A stretch of DNA of 64,000 bases, taken from the NCBI RefSeq assembly GCF_026210795.1, contig NC_089453.1, positions 3,040,501 to 3,104,500 of the forward strand, read 5' to 3'. Position numbers and translations under genes: made by a program. Of the stretch, positions 1 through 12,965 are shown one piece after another. This DNA comes from Rhizophagus irregularis (lineage: Eukaryota > Glomeromycota > Glomeromycetes > Glomerales > Glomeraceae). The notes beneath the pieces were generated by a model that searched no databases, was not told where the DNA came from, and saw only the letters and a program-made list of their open reading frames with translations. The stretch's first letter is position 1, and every line of letters begins with the position of its first letter.

Positions 1-290
1 ATATAAAAACAAAAAACGTATCATAACAAAACAATAAACAATCACGTGATCTCGTGTTATGATACGAGATTTTTGTAAAATTATTTTCTAAAAATATTAA
101 GTTTAAAAATTCCGTATACATTCCGTATGATTAATTTTTTCCGTATACATTTCGTATACATCAGTTTTTTTAAAAAATGTTCAAAAATGAATTGCTTATT
201 AAATATACGGAATTTGTATACGGAATCTATAAAAACGTACATAAAATGTATACAAAACGTATCCTTTCCATATACATATTTCTTATAGGG
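1..290 (-). repeat. Partial copy of the CCCTATA-ended transposon
   Basis: The reverse complement begins with CCCTATAAG and matches the left end of the element at 35340-37700, including many GTATACGGAAT-type words. The copy is cut by the window edge. It keeps an uninterrupted ATGTACGT at about 230-240, which is exactly where the copy at 35340 carries a TA-flanked MITE, so it is the empty site for that insertion. No coding capacity is apparent. Confidence 0.75.
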
Positions 291-621
291 AAAATGAAAG
301 TTACTAATACAAAAAATCAAATTACTCATTCATATTCAGTACTCATGAATAAACTTCTTCGTAGTTTAAATGTTCTTGCAGTATAGATTACTTTTTTCAT
401 ATTTTCTATTCAAAGAATCAACATAATAACTATTCTATAATATTTGTACATAATGCAACATTAAGAATAAATATAATTGGTTTTAATAATGATGATAAAT
501 TACATTTACGAAATAAAGCTATTTAAGACGAATTGAATTAAAATGATTGAGGTTAATAAAATGAGAGAAATTCTAAAATTTAAATATTAAATTGATAAAA
601 ATTGCGTAACTTTTGAATATA

Positions 622-732
622 CAGTCGGACCTCTATATAATCACTCTCCATATTGTCACATCATATAAAATTCCTCTATATAGTCACCGATTTTTGCGGA
701 ACCAATTAGGTGACTATATAGAGGTCTGGCTG
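622..732. mobile_element. 111-bp Tc1/mariner-type MITE
   Basis: The left end CAGTCGGACCTCTATATA and the inverted right end TATATAGAGGTCTGGCTG form imperfect terminal inverted repeats of about 24 bp. A TA dinucleotide lies directly outside each end (620-621 and 733-734). Ends starting CAGTCGRACCTCTATAT and TA target duplications are typical of pogo/Tc1-mariner MITEs. There is no coding sequence. Confidence 0.8.
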
Positions 733-740
733 TACTTTTT

Positions 741-2215
741 GTGTCTATAGGCCATAGTTTAATGGCTAAATTAGGCTAGCATAATATAAATAAATCTTTA
801 AAATGACATAATATGAAAAAAGATCTTTACGCGAAAATATATATTTTTAAGTAATTATTAAAGATACTGTATCGAGTAAACTGGAATATTTCGTAAATTG
901 ATCTCTCTTAATTAAATCATTATACTGAATTATTTATATATAATGAATTTTCTACGAGAAAAAAATAAAACTTTTGAGAAAAATTTTATTGTTTCAATGT
1001 ACTACAAATACAAGAGTTAACGAACTTTCACGGTCAATTAATCCAAGGTTATGTAATTATTATATCCATTAATTTTTGTCAATATTAGTACATGATATTA
1101 TAGCGAAAACTATTTATCTTATCCATGCAACTATCGGTTTTTTGAATTTGTTTGGTATTCTGTTTCAGTCCAGAACATGCAGTATATTGATTTTTGTCAA
1201 CATTCAAGTTTAGTTTAATATTTTGTTAAAAAAAAATTAAAGTGCTAAGGAGTAATAAATATTGTAACTGACTTTATTTAATATATAATTTTATCGGAAT
1301 TTTCTCGAGAAGTAATTGATACTTCCCTTCGAATGACTCAATATAAGAACGGAATTAAATTTCAACTTTAAAACCTTAAATTTCTTCTTTAGGTACCGTA
1401 CAGTATAAAGCGGTATATCCGACATTATCTGTCATTATAGCACTAAAAAAAAAGATTTCAAACCCCAAATAAGTATGATTATTCGACAAATAAGAAAGTA
1501 TTAATGTTTTGCAAATTCTGATTACAAGTGTTGTCATTGGTAAACGAAGATAAATTTCTGATCATGTGACAATTAACCAATCAATACTTTTTTCGAAGGG
1601 TTTAATATGAAATTTAAATAATGATATGGAAATTTTCATTTCGCCACTTTAAATTATATTCTCCGTACCAAAAAGTTTAAGATCACATGCGATTTTTTAA
1701 AAAAATAAGTTTTTTTTTTATCATTAATCTTTATTGGATTCTAATAAATGTATATAATATTTTCATTCCTTAATGAATACTTTTTAACTTTTTATATATA
1801 GATTTAATTTCTTTTTATGTTTTATATTATAATTTAAATAATTTAAAATAAACAAATTTATCATTTTAAAAAAACTGTATACACTGTATGTACAACCACG
1901 TACAAAAAAAAAAAAGATCCACAATGAAAAATTTTTTTTATGCCGAAAGATGATCATTGCTCAATTAACTTTACATAATAAAAAAATTTTTTTTTCTGCA
2001 AGAGGCTGAAATTTACGTACAACCATATGTATTTATGCATATGTTCCAATTTTCACAATAAAAAATTATTTTTTTTTTTTATGCAAGAGGCTGAAATTTT
2101 ACGCATATTTACACACGTGTTTCAAATAATAAAAACTATATAATCGCAAATAACGATATAAAAAAAAATAATAATTTCTTTGGCAATAATTTATATATTT
2201 ATAAGCGATTACCAA
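741..2215. other. AT-rich intergenic region, no gene seen
   Basis: I see no coding-like frame, RNA gene or delimited repeat here. The last 350 bases contain A/T runs and two near copies of TGCAAGAGGCTGAAATTT (about 1997 and 2080). They lie upstream of the channel gene, so its promoter should be within this stretch, but no clear TATA or CAAT element can be assigned. Confidence 0.5.
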
Positions 2216-5200
2216 ATGGATGAAATTTCAGTAATAATGAACGATGATGTCGAAATCGAAGTTGATAAAATTGATGTTGATAAAATCGAAGTTGATAAAA
2301 TCGAAGTTGATAAAAATGATGATAAAATATTTACCTTCGATAATAAATCACATAATGGTAAACCTATTACTAGGATAGAAATATCACCAAATGAAAAATA
2401 CCTTATTACTTATAGTAAAGGAGATAGTTCAATTGTCGGTTGGAATGTTGAAGATACAGATAAGGTTCAACTTAAATTTGATCAAATTGTTAAATTTAAG
2501 GTGGATAATGAAGATAATAAATATGAAATCAAAAGTTTATATGTTTCTGATGATAAGAAACTTGCCTATATTAATGGATATGGTAAGTAATATTATGTAA
2601 TTATAAACTTATGGTAATTGATATTTATTTTAATATTTTTTTTTTTTGTAGTCAATATAATCGATATGAATAATAAAGATAAAAAAATTGCATTAAGTTT
2701 TGATAAAAATGTTCATCCGTTGTATTGTACCTTTAATTTAATAGGTGAATTTATTTTATATAGTGTAGTTAACACTTACTTTGAAGATTATAAAATTATT
2801 TGGATTTATTCCACACAAACTAAAAATAACAAATGGGAATGTAAGAGATTTTACAAGATACCTGAAGATTATGAAATAATTAGTATATCAAAATTTGATA
2901 AAGTTTACCTGTTTTCAAATGATTACATTTGTGAATGGAATATTAATACTGAAAAAAGTGTAAAAATATTTGTTAGTGATAGGTATAAGAATAAGGTAAT
3001 AAATATTATAAAATTATTTTCAAACCAATTTTTATGTTAAATTTATATAATTAAATATATTAAATATTATTTATTTTTTTTTTAGATTGAAACAAAAAAT
3101 ATCGGAATATTCAATAATTGTGAAAAGTTTATTTTTTTAAAAGTCAATGATAAAATCATCGTTTATTCAATCGAATTGGGAATTCCTATTGCTTCTTTGG
3201 ATATAAATGATGGTAACCATTTTTAATAAATTTTATTTATACATTAATTATTACTCATATTAAATCACTATTTTTGTTTTTTTTATTTAGATATTCAACT
3301 TTATAATTTTATGAATCATACTGGTTTATTTCTTTTACCTTCTTTATTCTATTATACACCAGATAAAGAAATCAAATATTGCTGGAATAGTAAATACAAA
3401 AATATGTTTAATCAAACTTTACTTGAAGAACCAACTGATGATGAATCAACTGATGAATCAACTGATGAACCAACCGATGAACCAACTGATGAACCAACTG
3501 ATGAACCAATTGATGAACAAACAAAGTTTGTGTTTGGAATTCTAAATGAACGTGTTTGGAAATCTATGTCAAAAACTAAAGTTATTGAATATGATGATGA
3601 TGACAAGAAAACTTACCATCACTTAAATGTTCATTCATTTAATCCATATATGGATACTGTATCTACATTATTTCAAAATACCACAACAAGTAATGTTGAA
3701 CTTTCAACTGAATTAACTGGAAATTTAATTAAATGGGATATATGTGTTGGTGACGATAAAATTATACTGAAAGTTTTCAAAAAAATTAATACTAAATGGG
3801 AATTAATTAGCACAAGAATTGAAAATTATCCTTATAGAACTAAGTATCTTTACAATAGTCATTATTTAATTAAGAGCTCATTATTTAATAATAATGATAT
3901 TGTTATATTGACAACATTTGGTATTCTTATTTATACTTTTAGTGAAAATAACAAATCTATTTCTTTAAACTATTTTTATTTTATGAATTTCGATTATTAT
4001 AGCAGTTACATAAAATATCTTCAACATAACAGAAGTATATTTTCAAAATCTACTTTACCATTACCAAATTATGATAGTTTTAGATTAAATGGATGGGTTT
4101 TAGATGCAAAAAATAAAAAGTCAAGTCTTTTGAAATATGGTGTTGAATTATTAAAATTTGCTATTAAAGAACATAAGTTAGAATTAATTGATGATATTTA
4201 TAAAAAATGTATGACTTATTTTAAAGAGGATCCAATGAACAATAAGTCATTTTTAAGCATTATCACTTCTGCAATGCCATTACTAGATGAATATTATCCA
4301 GATTATATTTCAAAATATTCATCAGAAACGAATATGATTATAGATTCTTCTTTTTATAGTATAGAGCATCAAAATGATTTTTTATATTATTCTTTTTTTC
4401 AATCTCCTCAAATAGTTAATTTATCAAATTCTCTTTTATGGACAAAATACTATCATAAATTTTATAACACAAATTACCATAGAAAGTTGTTAATTATAAT
4501 TATATGGGTTATTCAAGCTTTAATAATACTTTTAACTTTACCCCTTTATTTTACCACATTTTATATTTCATCAAATTCCAATTATATTAATAATATTTAC
4601 ATTCAAGATGCATTTTCTTTTATTTATTTCTATACTAAACTTGAAATTATTAAATTTTTTGAAAATAATATAAAAACGACACCAGCAATTACTTTTATGA
4701 TTCCTTATATTAATTTTGTTAATTATTCAAAAGATTATAATTGGTTCTTAGAATTAATTAGACCTCAACACAGTCCATTTACTAAATCAATTAGTAGAAA
4801 TATCTATAAAACATGGAATGGTGAAGCATTAATTAATTTTAAATGGAATGCTTATGGAAAAAATTATTATGCAACGATTTGGATTTTATTTGTTTCTTTA
4901 CTTGGATGCTTTACTGCTGCTGCAACAATACCTCAGCATTATATCAATGAAGAAATTAGACAACAACTTTTTATTGCTTCGATTATACTTGGATTTATTC
5001 ATCTGATTTTTGAAATTCGTCAATTTTTTCATAATATTACTAAGTGGTTCTATAATTTTTGGAATATTTTTGGTAAATATAATTGTTTAATTTATATATT
5101 TACAATATTTTAAGAAAATGAAATTAATTAATTATATAATATTTTAATATTTCAGATATAATTGCTTATGTACTTCCAATTTATACTTCTATTTATTGGC

Positions 5201-6364
5201 TTCAAACAAATGATAAGAACAATAATTATCTAATTCAATTGCTTTCTTTTTCATGCCTATTTTTGGATATAAAGTTTTTGTTATTTTTTAGAGCATTTGA
5301 ATATTTTGGTGTATATTTTGCAATTATTATTAGTGTTGGAAAAAAGATTTATTCTTTTTTAATAGTCATATTCATTATTATAATAAGTTTTGCACATGCA
5401 TTTTATATTTTATTATCACCAAAATCTGAATTTTCACTTGAACAATATACAAATAATAATGATCCGAATAATCCTTGGAATTTAGCTTCTAGTTATAGTC
5501 AAGTAATTGATAATAATGGAAATATAAACTCAAATCCATTTATGATTCAAACACCTAATAAAAATACAAACATGTTTATAGATTTCAGAACTTCTCTTTT
5601 TGCTATATATTTATTTTTAGCAGGTACAGTACTATATTTAAATCTTTCATAATTATATTATTTTTCTAATATTTTTAAGCAATTCTTCTTTCTTATCAAT
5701 AGGTGATTCAAATGCATTGTCCAATTGGTCATATGCAGATAATCCATCAATTGCAATATTGATTGTTTTATTTTCCCTCTTGATTGTTGTATATCTTATG
5801 AACTTGTTAATTGGATTACTCAATAATGCAATTGGAGAAGATGATAATAGAGTCTCATATTTGATATGGAAGGCAGAAGTAAATAATATTAATATTAATC
5901 TTTCTATTTTCTATTAGTATACTCATATTTCTCAATTTTTATTTTTTAAAGATTTTGGCTAAGATTGAGTTATTTTACCTATTACCACATCAGAGACGTT
6001 GGCAAATATGGTTTCCTGAAGTAATGTATGTAATTTTGCTTTTATTACTTTTATTAAAAAAAAATATGATGACATGATTTTATTAATTATTCAAATTTAT
6101 TTTTCAAGACATTATTATGTTGATGTTAATAAGACTCGAATAGAAATTGAAAGATTGATTAAAGAGGGTGAATGGGATAATAAGGAATTCACAAAGATGC
6201 AAGAAAAATTATTAGAGCAACTTCAAATTAAATATAATCCTAATGACAATAAGGTAATATTGGAAAAAGTAAAATCTAATGACGAGAAATTAGATAAGTT
6301 AGAGAAATTAGAAGAGAAATTAGAGAAATTAGAAAAATTATTAGAAGAAATACGTGCAAAATAA
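2216..6364 (+). CDS. TRP-like ion-transport channel with N-terminal WD-like region
   Basis: Eight exons (2216-2582, 2652-2995, 3086-3212, 3291-5072, 5156-5623, 5703-5878, 5952-6025, 6109-6364) sum to 3594 nt, exactly 1198 codons with the stop. All introns are GT-AG with T-rich acceptors, and phases match at every junction. The ATG at 2216 is the first in frame. The N-terminal half looks like degenerate WD/beta-propeller repeats (SPNEKYLITYSKGDSSIVGW), followed by an acidic TDEPTDEP repeat. From about residue 660 there are several hydrophobic segments. The pore region reads FAIYLFLAGDSNALSNW, followed by the helix LMNLLIGLLNNAIGEDD, the classic TRP-family pore and S6 pattern. The last 50 residues form an EKLDKLEKL coiled coil, probably for tetramerisation. 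Expected role: a plasma- or endomembrane cation channel. TRP-like assignment is strong; ligand and location are unknown. Confidence 0.9.
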
Positions 6365-7320
6365 TTTTAATACTACATTAGTTTTATAATTTGATCACTG
6401 GAATTATTGGAATCATGAATAATGTATTAAATAGATCAGTTTATAATCAATTATAAGAACTAAATAAATGTATTTTATGTTTTCTCTTAATATAAGGGTT
6501 TTTAGTTTGAATTATATAAAATCTAGTTGAAATTGACAAAACTGTTTTACCAAAATTTATTTTATGTATGTTTTCAATTCACTACTTGTCTAAATTTCAA
6601 CAAACTTTTGGTAGTATTTTGGTTACATTTTTGATTCTAAATTTTATATTTAATTTTATTCTGATATTTGATAAATTTATATTTAATTTTATTTTAATAT
6701 TTGATAAATTTTTTTTACAGACATAAAGTTATATGTTATTCATCTAATCTTTGAAACCTACATCATCTACCATCCACCATTTGTTTACCATTTACCATTT
6801 ATTCACCGTCTATAATCTATCATCCACCACCTAAGTTCCTGTTTAGAATCAAGGATTCATTCTTATTATTGCAGTTATGAAATTTATTGTAAATGGATCT
6901 TAATTCTCAAACAAAAAATTTAGATTTTAAATTTTTTTAACGTGAAAAATTAAATCAAAATCCTTGATTTTTGAGATGAAAAAAAAAACTAAAAAAACGA
7001 AAACTAGACATTTATTGAACAACGTAATGTATATGAACATGAAATTTGTGAATAAAAAAATATATGGTAGGACTGGTCAAGACTGGTCCTCTGATTACAG
7101 CCAAAGACCATAAAGACTGATCTTAGTAGGACTGATCAAAGACATCCAACCCTAATTGTTTTGAGATGACATGAGTAAATTGCCTAATAAAAATGTGTGC
7201 CACATCATCAATGTAATTATTTTAGTTTTAATTGGTTCCGTATGGTCATGCCAAATTATGTACTAATCCGAATTTGATATAAATTAAAGTATATAGTATT
7301 TAGAAATAATAGTGATAAAA
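6365..7320. other. Intergenic region with CCAT-rich low-complexity tract
   Basis: No gene is visible. A low-complexity run of CCAT/CACC words spans about 6755-6832. Between about 7065 and 7150 there are repeated AGGACTGGTC/GGACTGATC words, probably debris of an old repeat. A homopurine A-run lies near 6980. Confidence 0.45.
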
Positions 7321-7830
7321 TTAGTAAAATTCATGCCTGTGATATACTTGATGAAATAGTAGAGTTCTGTAAGAAAGAATCAGACTGCATGTATATTGTT
7401 ATAGATCAGATGAATGTTTTAGATGATCATAACAATACTGAAATTAACAAATCAACTAAGCAATGAACTATAGAATTCCTCAGTCAAAACATTATTATAT
7501 TATTAGCAAAACAATGCATCGGCACTGCATCTTAAATTAAAACAAACTAATGAGAAAAAGATTAAACTTTATGGAAGCAAGTCTTAATGAGATAAATCTA
7601 AATAAATGCTTTATCCTTGAATATTTTGTATATTAATGCAATATTTCTGATGTTACAATGGTGGATTAAAAATAATTCCAATTTGCCATTAATGGATGTC
7701 AAACAAAAGAGGGAAATTATTGTATACCTGTCCACAGAATTTAGTGTTAGAAACAAATTAGCTGTAGAAATTTTTGACTATCAATGTGTATTGTGGATTA
7801 ATTTCAATCATTCTTCCCTTTAATCTTTTC
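7321..7830 (+). pseudogene. Relic of a Crinkler-like P-loop protein gene
   Basis: Interrupted plus-strand reading frames preserve CMYIVIDQMNVLDDHNN, which resembles the Walker B region (hhhhDQ.NaLd) of Crinkler-type ATPase proteins common in Rhizophagus. They also preserve WWIKNNSNLPLMDVKQKREI further on (from about 7655), similar to the following segment of that family. At least five in-frame stops and frame changes separate the pieces, and no start or signal region remains. The family call is from memory of the motif pattern and is tentative; a remnant of another P-loop NTPase is the alternative. Confidence 0.35.
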
Positions 7831-7945
7831 TCGTTAGCTTCAACAAATAATTTACATTATTCGGCGCTTCTGAATAACTTGTTATATTGAGTAAATCAAA
7901 TTTGATTCCCAATAGGTAGCGTTAGTTATTAGGCTTGATAAGTGA

Positions 7946-8058
7946 TTTATTTGGTATCACGTGATTTGAATACATGATTTTTGCCTGATACAGTGATACA
8001 GTGATACACTGACACACCATCTTTAATATAAAAAATCACGTGATACCAGACAAATAAA
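7946..8058. mobile_element. Short MITE with palindromic CACGTG arms
   Basis: The left arm GGTATCACGTGATTT and the right arm AAATCACGTGATACC are perfect inverted repeats, extended outward by TTTATTTG and CAAATAAA with a small gap on one side. The core contains three tandem GATACAGT words. The arrangement is that of a small non-autonomous foldback element; the target duplication is not resolved. Confidence 0.6.
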
Positions 8059-8132
8059 TTCATTTGAATTATATACTAGAATTATTTTAACATTTATAAC
8101 ACTTATCTTAATATTTTTTATATATAAATAAG

Positions 8133-8234
8133 GAAGATGATAATGTGGATAGAGTAAAATCTCATATTTTAACTTTTAGTGACGAAGAAGTTCCTGAAAA
8201 TTGGAGGAAAGAACAATTAAAAGAATTTATGTAA
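8133..8234 (+). pseudogene. Orphan exon-like fragment
   Basis: After an acceptor-like TAAATAAG the frame reads 33 codons (…DEEVPENWRKEQLKEFM) to a TAA. The composition looks protein-like and acidic, unlike the surrounding DNA. No upstream exon can be joined convincingly; it may be the last exon of a lost small gene or belong to the relic at 7321-7830. Confidence 0.25.
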
Positions 8235-8780
8235 TTCCAATGTTTGTCTTGCAACTTATTTTTAGAAGCAGAATGATTATTATTATACTTGAGGTATTAA
8301 TTAAATTTTAACGACATTTATCCTATTATCTTTGAAAAGTAATTTAGAAAAAGAAAAAAATACAAGAGATCATATTTATTTTGAATTAATTTTATAAATC
8401 ATTTTAACATTTGTTTCGTATTATTAATTTTTTTTTTAAAAAAAAAATCATAATTATATATAAGAATAGGAACACTAAAAAAGTTTGTTTAATAGTATTG
8501 AGGATGAAAAAAAGGCAATTGATGGTGTGTACTTTATTTTGTTTAGAACGGATTATATGATTTTTTACAAATTTTTAGATAATAAAATTCTTCATATTAT
8601 GAAAGAAGTAACTTATGTCAATATAAGAAAAAAATTCCAGTCAGAACTGAACCAGTGAATTTTCCTTTTTGGGTTTTTATATTAAATATTCAACAAATCA
8701 ATACTTTTATTATACCGATTTATATATAAAAATTCAGTATATCTAAAAAAATATTATAAAATCATATTTCCACTTTATAT

Positions 8781-9551
8781 AGTGTCACAGGATATTTTTT
8801 TATTTTATTTATTTTTACTTTTTTTGTTATTATTTTTATCTTTTAGTTATTTTTAGTTATTTTTAGATAGATTACCTGTAGTTGTTTTTGGTTGTTTATA
8901 GATTAGATAAAAAGCGGAAGCTTAGCGATGTAAAGTGGCTGAATATAAGCTATATAGACAAATGTGCCCAGATCACCACAATTGGCCGGGAGACGATATT
9001 GGCCAGGTGACAATTATGTCCGAAAGACAGAATTGTACCAAAATCTTAACATTATAAAAAGGGACCGTCATTGATAGTAATAAAAGTTCTAATTCAGTTT
9101 GAATTCGTTTAGTTTTATTGTTATAAGATAGATATCCGGATATTACAGAGCGCCAGTTGAGGCAGTAATATCGTATTCTTTTTATTAACGAATAAACTTG
9201 TCGATTTGCTTCCAAATTATTTATATACGATTTATCCCATTTTATCACATTGTTTCATATCGTTTATTATTATTATATTTTATTATTATTTATTTCTTCT
9301 CATTATACATCATTGATTATCCGTATACATTATATTATTAACTATTATTATATACACCCACCACTTGATCTACCTTAATTTATCGCATCATATATTATCG
9401 CTTATAATCATTATAATCATTCAGTATCGACTGTTAATATATACACTTTTACCTTATCGATTGCTATATATCGTTATATTACCTTACCACTAATAAACCG
9501 ATCCTTATTTTCTTTCTGTTACTACCTACCAATCGGTGTAGACTTATAATC
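8781..9551. repeat. Possible solo LTR or LTR fragment
   Basis: The segment starts TGTCACAGG and ends CTTATAATCA. It contains a GC-richer block (about 8915-9060) followed by the TATA-like CATTATAAAAAGGGACC near 9050, as in the U3/R region of a fungal LTR. The inserted Ty3 element further right has a similar ATATAAAAAGG box. No second copy lies in the window and no target duplication is seen, so the boundaries are uncertain. Confidence 0.3.
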
Positions 9552-10279
9552 AGGTGATCTGCTGCGTTGGATAGTGCCGGCCGAGGCTAAGTTAATTCCG
9601 GCCGGAATTAGGATGGTATCTGTTTATCGCGAATAATAAGTATGACTGGTTTATGATTTAACTTCGTTACATGTAATATCTCGAAATTTATAATAAAGTC
9701 GGTATATAGTGATAAAATTAATTATAGATGGTTTTGGTTTAAGAAAAAAGTTCGTTATGGGTCAAAATCGGTTTAACCCGAACCGTTATACCGAGTTATG
9801 ACTGTATTATTAATTCATGATATATAAGACGGTATCTGATATGATTTAAATTTCTTCTGCCCGGCTAATACCTCCATCGATAAAATAAATGAATACTTTT
9901 TTTCTGACATTTCTGAAGATTATCGGCCACTAGACTTATTAATTTTGAAATACATTTAATGGACAAAATCTATATATTAAATAGGATATTTATATCTTTT
10001 ATTTAAGCATTTTTAATATTATGAAAAATTGATAATATTTAAAACTTTACTAATCATAACAATTTACAAGTGTAGCATTAGCTTTTTACGATAAAACATT
10101 GCCGCTGCAAACGCACTTCACGTGACTGCTGTGATTCAGCCATCTGCGCAAATAAATTCTTTCCATTTTACTATCATATTCTATCGGCCATCAATGACTT
10201 TTTTTTAATCGTAAAAGAACTTCTCATGATACGTTACCTAATTACATAATAAATGAAATAAATAATGCTAATTGTTCTT
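9552..10279. other. No gene seen; GC-rich patch next to LTR-like segment
   Basis: A small GC-rich patch (GTGCCGGCCGAGGC, about 9575) follows the LTR-like segment and could be the start of a lost retroelement body. The rest is AT-rich with no coding signal. Confidence 0.35.
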
Positions 10280-10600
10280 TTCTAAATCCAGTTGAAGCTT
10301 AATTTCGAAAAAAGTGATTTAAACGATTAATAATCAAAGAGAAAAATAATTTCGCATGACATTTGATAAATCGGGTATCGATCGTTGCTGTTTATTTAGA
10401 TTGAGTGTTATGATCCTTTTAACAGATATGTAAAATTGTATTGTAAGAATTTCTTTACAATTAAAATAATGACAAAAGTCATTATTGATCGCCCTAAGAG
10501 TAAGATGAACGAGGTTAGTAGTCTGCGAAGACATAGTTTGAAACGTTAGTTGCATTGGTAGATGCTTGTTTAAGGTTTGATTGTATTGAAACATTGAACC
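10280..10600 (-). pseudogene. Decayed member of the FFYRPPN orphan family
   Basis: On the minus strand the DNA aligns by eye with the intact paralogue at 18755-19348. It retains DFCHYFNCKEI and, further on, the equivalents of the FYY…RFYQVSC half, but indels and stops break the frame. Only an 86-codon open stretch survives. It lies about 0.6 kb from another relic, so this end of the cluster is dead. Confidence 0.6.
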
Positions 10601-11169
10601 TTATAAATGAAGGAGAAAGGTTCGCTATGTTAAAAACTTGTGAATTACTTATTTTATTTTTCTTAAAAAATAATTATTGGTGGGTTTATAAATAAAAAGA
10701 GTTTTTTTTTAAAAAAAAAAAATAATAATTAAAAAAGAGATGATTTGATACACCCCCCAGTAATTTGATTTCAGGCTACATCGTTTAAAACCGGTTATAA
10801 AGTATCGTTTTAATAAAAAACATAGTTATTTTTTGTTAATACTTTTTACCAATCATTTACCTGTAACAAGTAAAAATAAAGTTTTTTTGAGGCTTCTATG
10901 TATCATCAGTTCTCTATCAGAAAAAAAAATAATATTTTTATAATATTTGCTACAATGATATAATAATTTGCAAAGTAAATTATCACTTGGAAAAGATATT
11001 AATCACGCATATCGACAATCATATTTGATAATCCTTTGGAAATACCGGAGCAAAAAAAAAGAAAAAAAAACATATAACAATAAATATATTAAGTACCCAG
11101 TTACCACATATTTATAATTTTTTGAAGAGAATCTCCGATAAAAGGATTATTTAAGGAAGTGGATACAAC

Positions 11170-11715
11170 ATGATATTAAAAAACTTTCGAGGTTTTCTTT
11201 TTGTTCAAAAGTGAACGTTAATTTCTCATCTACATCCTGTTGAAACTCAAAACCAAGAAAATTTTTATTTAAACAATTATTAATCGAAAAAGGTGAAACG
11301 ATTTCGCATGATACCTGATAAAACCTGGCGCCATGTTGTTGTTGATAGTAGAAAATAAATCTATTTTCGTTAGATTGAACGTTATTTTCTTTTAATAATT
11401 TGTTTAATAAATAAGTAACAGCGTTGTAACAGATTTCTTTGCGTTTAACATAATAATGACAAAATTCATTTGGAGGACTATAGAAAAAGGTAGTAGGATG
11501 AGTTGAAAGTTAATTCAACGTTACGTATCGAGGATGAATATTCTCCGCAGTAGTCACGTGAAAAGCGTTTGCATCCTGTCGTGAAGAAATGGTAGGGACG
11601 TTGTTATATTGAGGAATATTGGTAAATGAGGGCGGAAGGTTCTCTGAGTTAGAGGGTTGAACTGGATTCATATTAGACGAGGTAAATGAAGGTAAAAGTT
11701 TCACTAAGTTAGAAA
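11170..11715 (-). pseudogene. Decayed member of the FFYRPPN orphan family
   Basis: Minus-strand translation gives the family's low-complexity N-terminus (NPVQPSNSENLPPSFTN, HPRYVTLN). After frame changes it gives the conserved core PPNEFCHYY, LKENNVQSNEN and QVSCEIVSP. A frameshift near 11510 separates the two parts, and the C-terminal KENLE region is truncated. It is clearly related to the intact members at 21516 and 26669. Confidence 0.7.
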
Positions 11716-12831
11716 CTTGATATTGGCGACAGTAATTATTGAAAAGGGAATTTTTTAAAAAAAAAATATGAATAAAATAAAGTAAAATAAAATAAAAGAT
11801 TTAGTGTTTAGATTTTTACATTAAAATAAATTTAATTAGTTACTGAGAATTTTATTTTTGATATTTAATAATAATCGAGAGTTTATTTAATTTTTTTTCT
11901 TTACAAATTTTCGAGTTATAGGGACATGATCAATAGAAAAAAGATTAAGCAAGGAAGTAAAATCTTGCAAAAAAACGAAATTCGTATCCAACAAGGCTCA
12001 TTTATATATAAATTCTGTGAATATTATTCTGATCAAAAATATTTTTAAATTGAAAACTTATCACAATAATAACTATAATATAATATATTGGTGATAATGA
12101 ATAACGAACAGTGAGTTTACAATATTGCCTAATATAGAACATAAAATCATAAATTACTAACCGCATATCGAATTTCATCAGTTTTACCAGCCACATCAAA
12201 CGATGAAATGGCAACATTAAACTAAATAATTACGATTAGAAAACATTATAATGGCTTGAGAAGGCATAAATAATAATCGTTATTTGATAATAGACGAAAG
12301 GGTTCATGTCTTATATAAATCATAGAACATCATTAAAAGAAAATGTTATTACGAAAAATTATCGATTTTTTCATGATAATTGTAAATCTGTACAACATAA
12401 TCAGTCGTAAAATCCTAATCATCTAAAAATTATACTTTATAAAATGTTTAGGAAATGTTTAGTTTGTAATTTATGATTTGCAAAAAAAATTCCATCAAAA
12501 TACAAAATTGTTTGGCAAGTATTTATTAATAATTAATAATAATTACAGATAACAATAGAAATTTTGGGTTTTTTAAATAATTAAAGAAAAATTGCTACTT
12601 TTTTTTCTTTTGCGTAAAGATTACGTCGATCAACAGATTTTTAAGTTATCACATAATTGTAAAACGTCAGTTTGCATGTCCACATGATTTTGTACACATA
12701 CATTACACACCACTGCACACCACGTATAAGTATAAAAAATTTTTTCCTCCGAAATAAATTGATGTAAAGAGATTTATTAAATAGATAAAAATAGACAATT
12801 TTTTATTATTTTTAATGAATGTAATTTATGT
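11716..12831. other. AT-rich intergenic region, nothing assigned
   Basis: No coding-like frame, inverted repeat or RNA gene could be supported in this stretch. Confidence 0.45.
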
Positions 12832-12965
12832 AAATCGAATAAAATTTTAAAATAAATATAAATTGATTAAATTTTAAAATAAATATAAATCGAATAAATT
12901 TTAAAATAAATATAAATCGAATAAAATTTTAAAATAAATATATATTGATTAAATTTAAATTAAAT
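12832..12965. repeat. AT-rich tandem repeat, about 28-bp period
   Basis: About five imperfect copies of a unit around AATTTTAAAATAAATATAAA, separated by TCGAATA or TTGATTA, run head to tail. Further degenerate copies continue to about 13140. Confidence 0.7.

Noticed and set aside
81-386. Open frames in both strands at the window start
   Set aside because: They are shadows of the GTATACGGAAT repeats at the end of a transposon copy.
8973-9248. 91-codon minus-strand frame
   Set aside because: It covers the GC-richer block of the LTR-like segment and shows no protein-like pattern.
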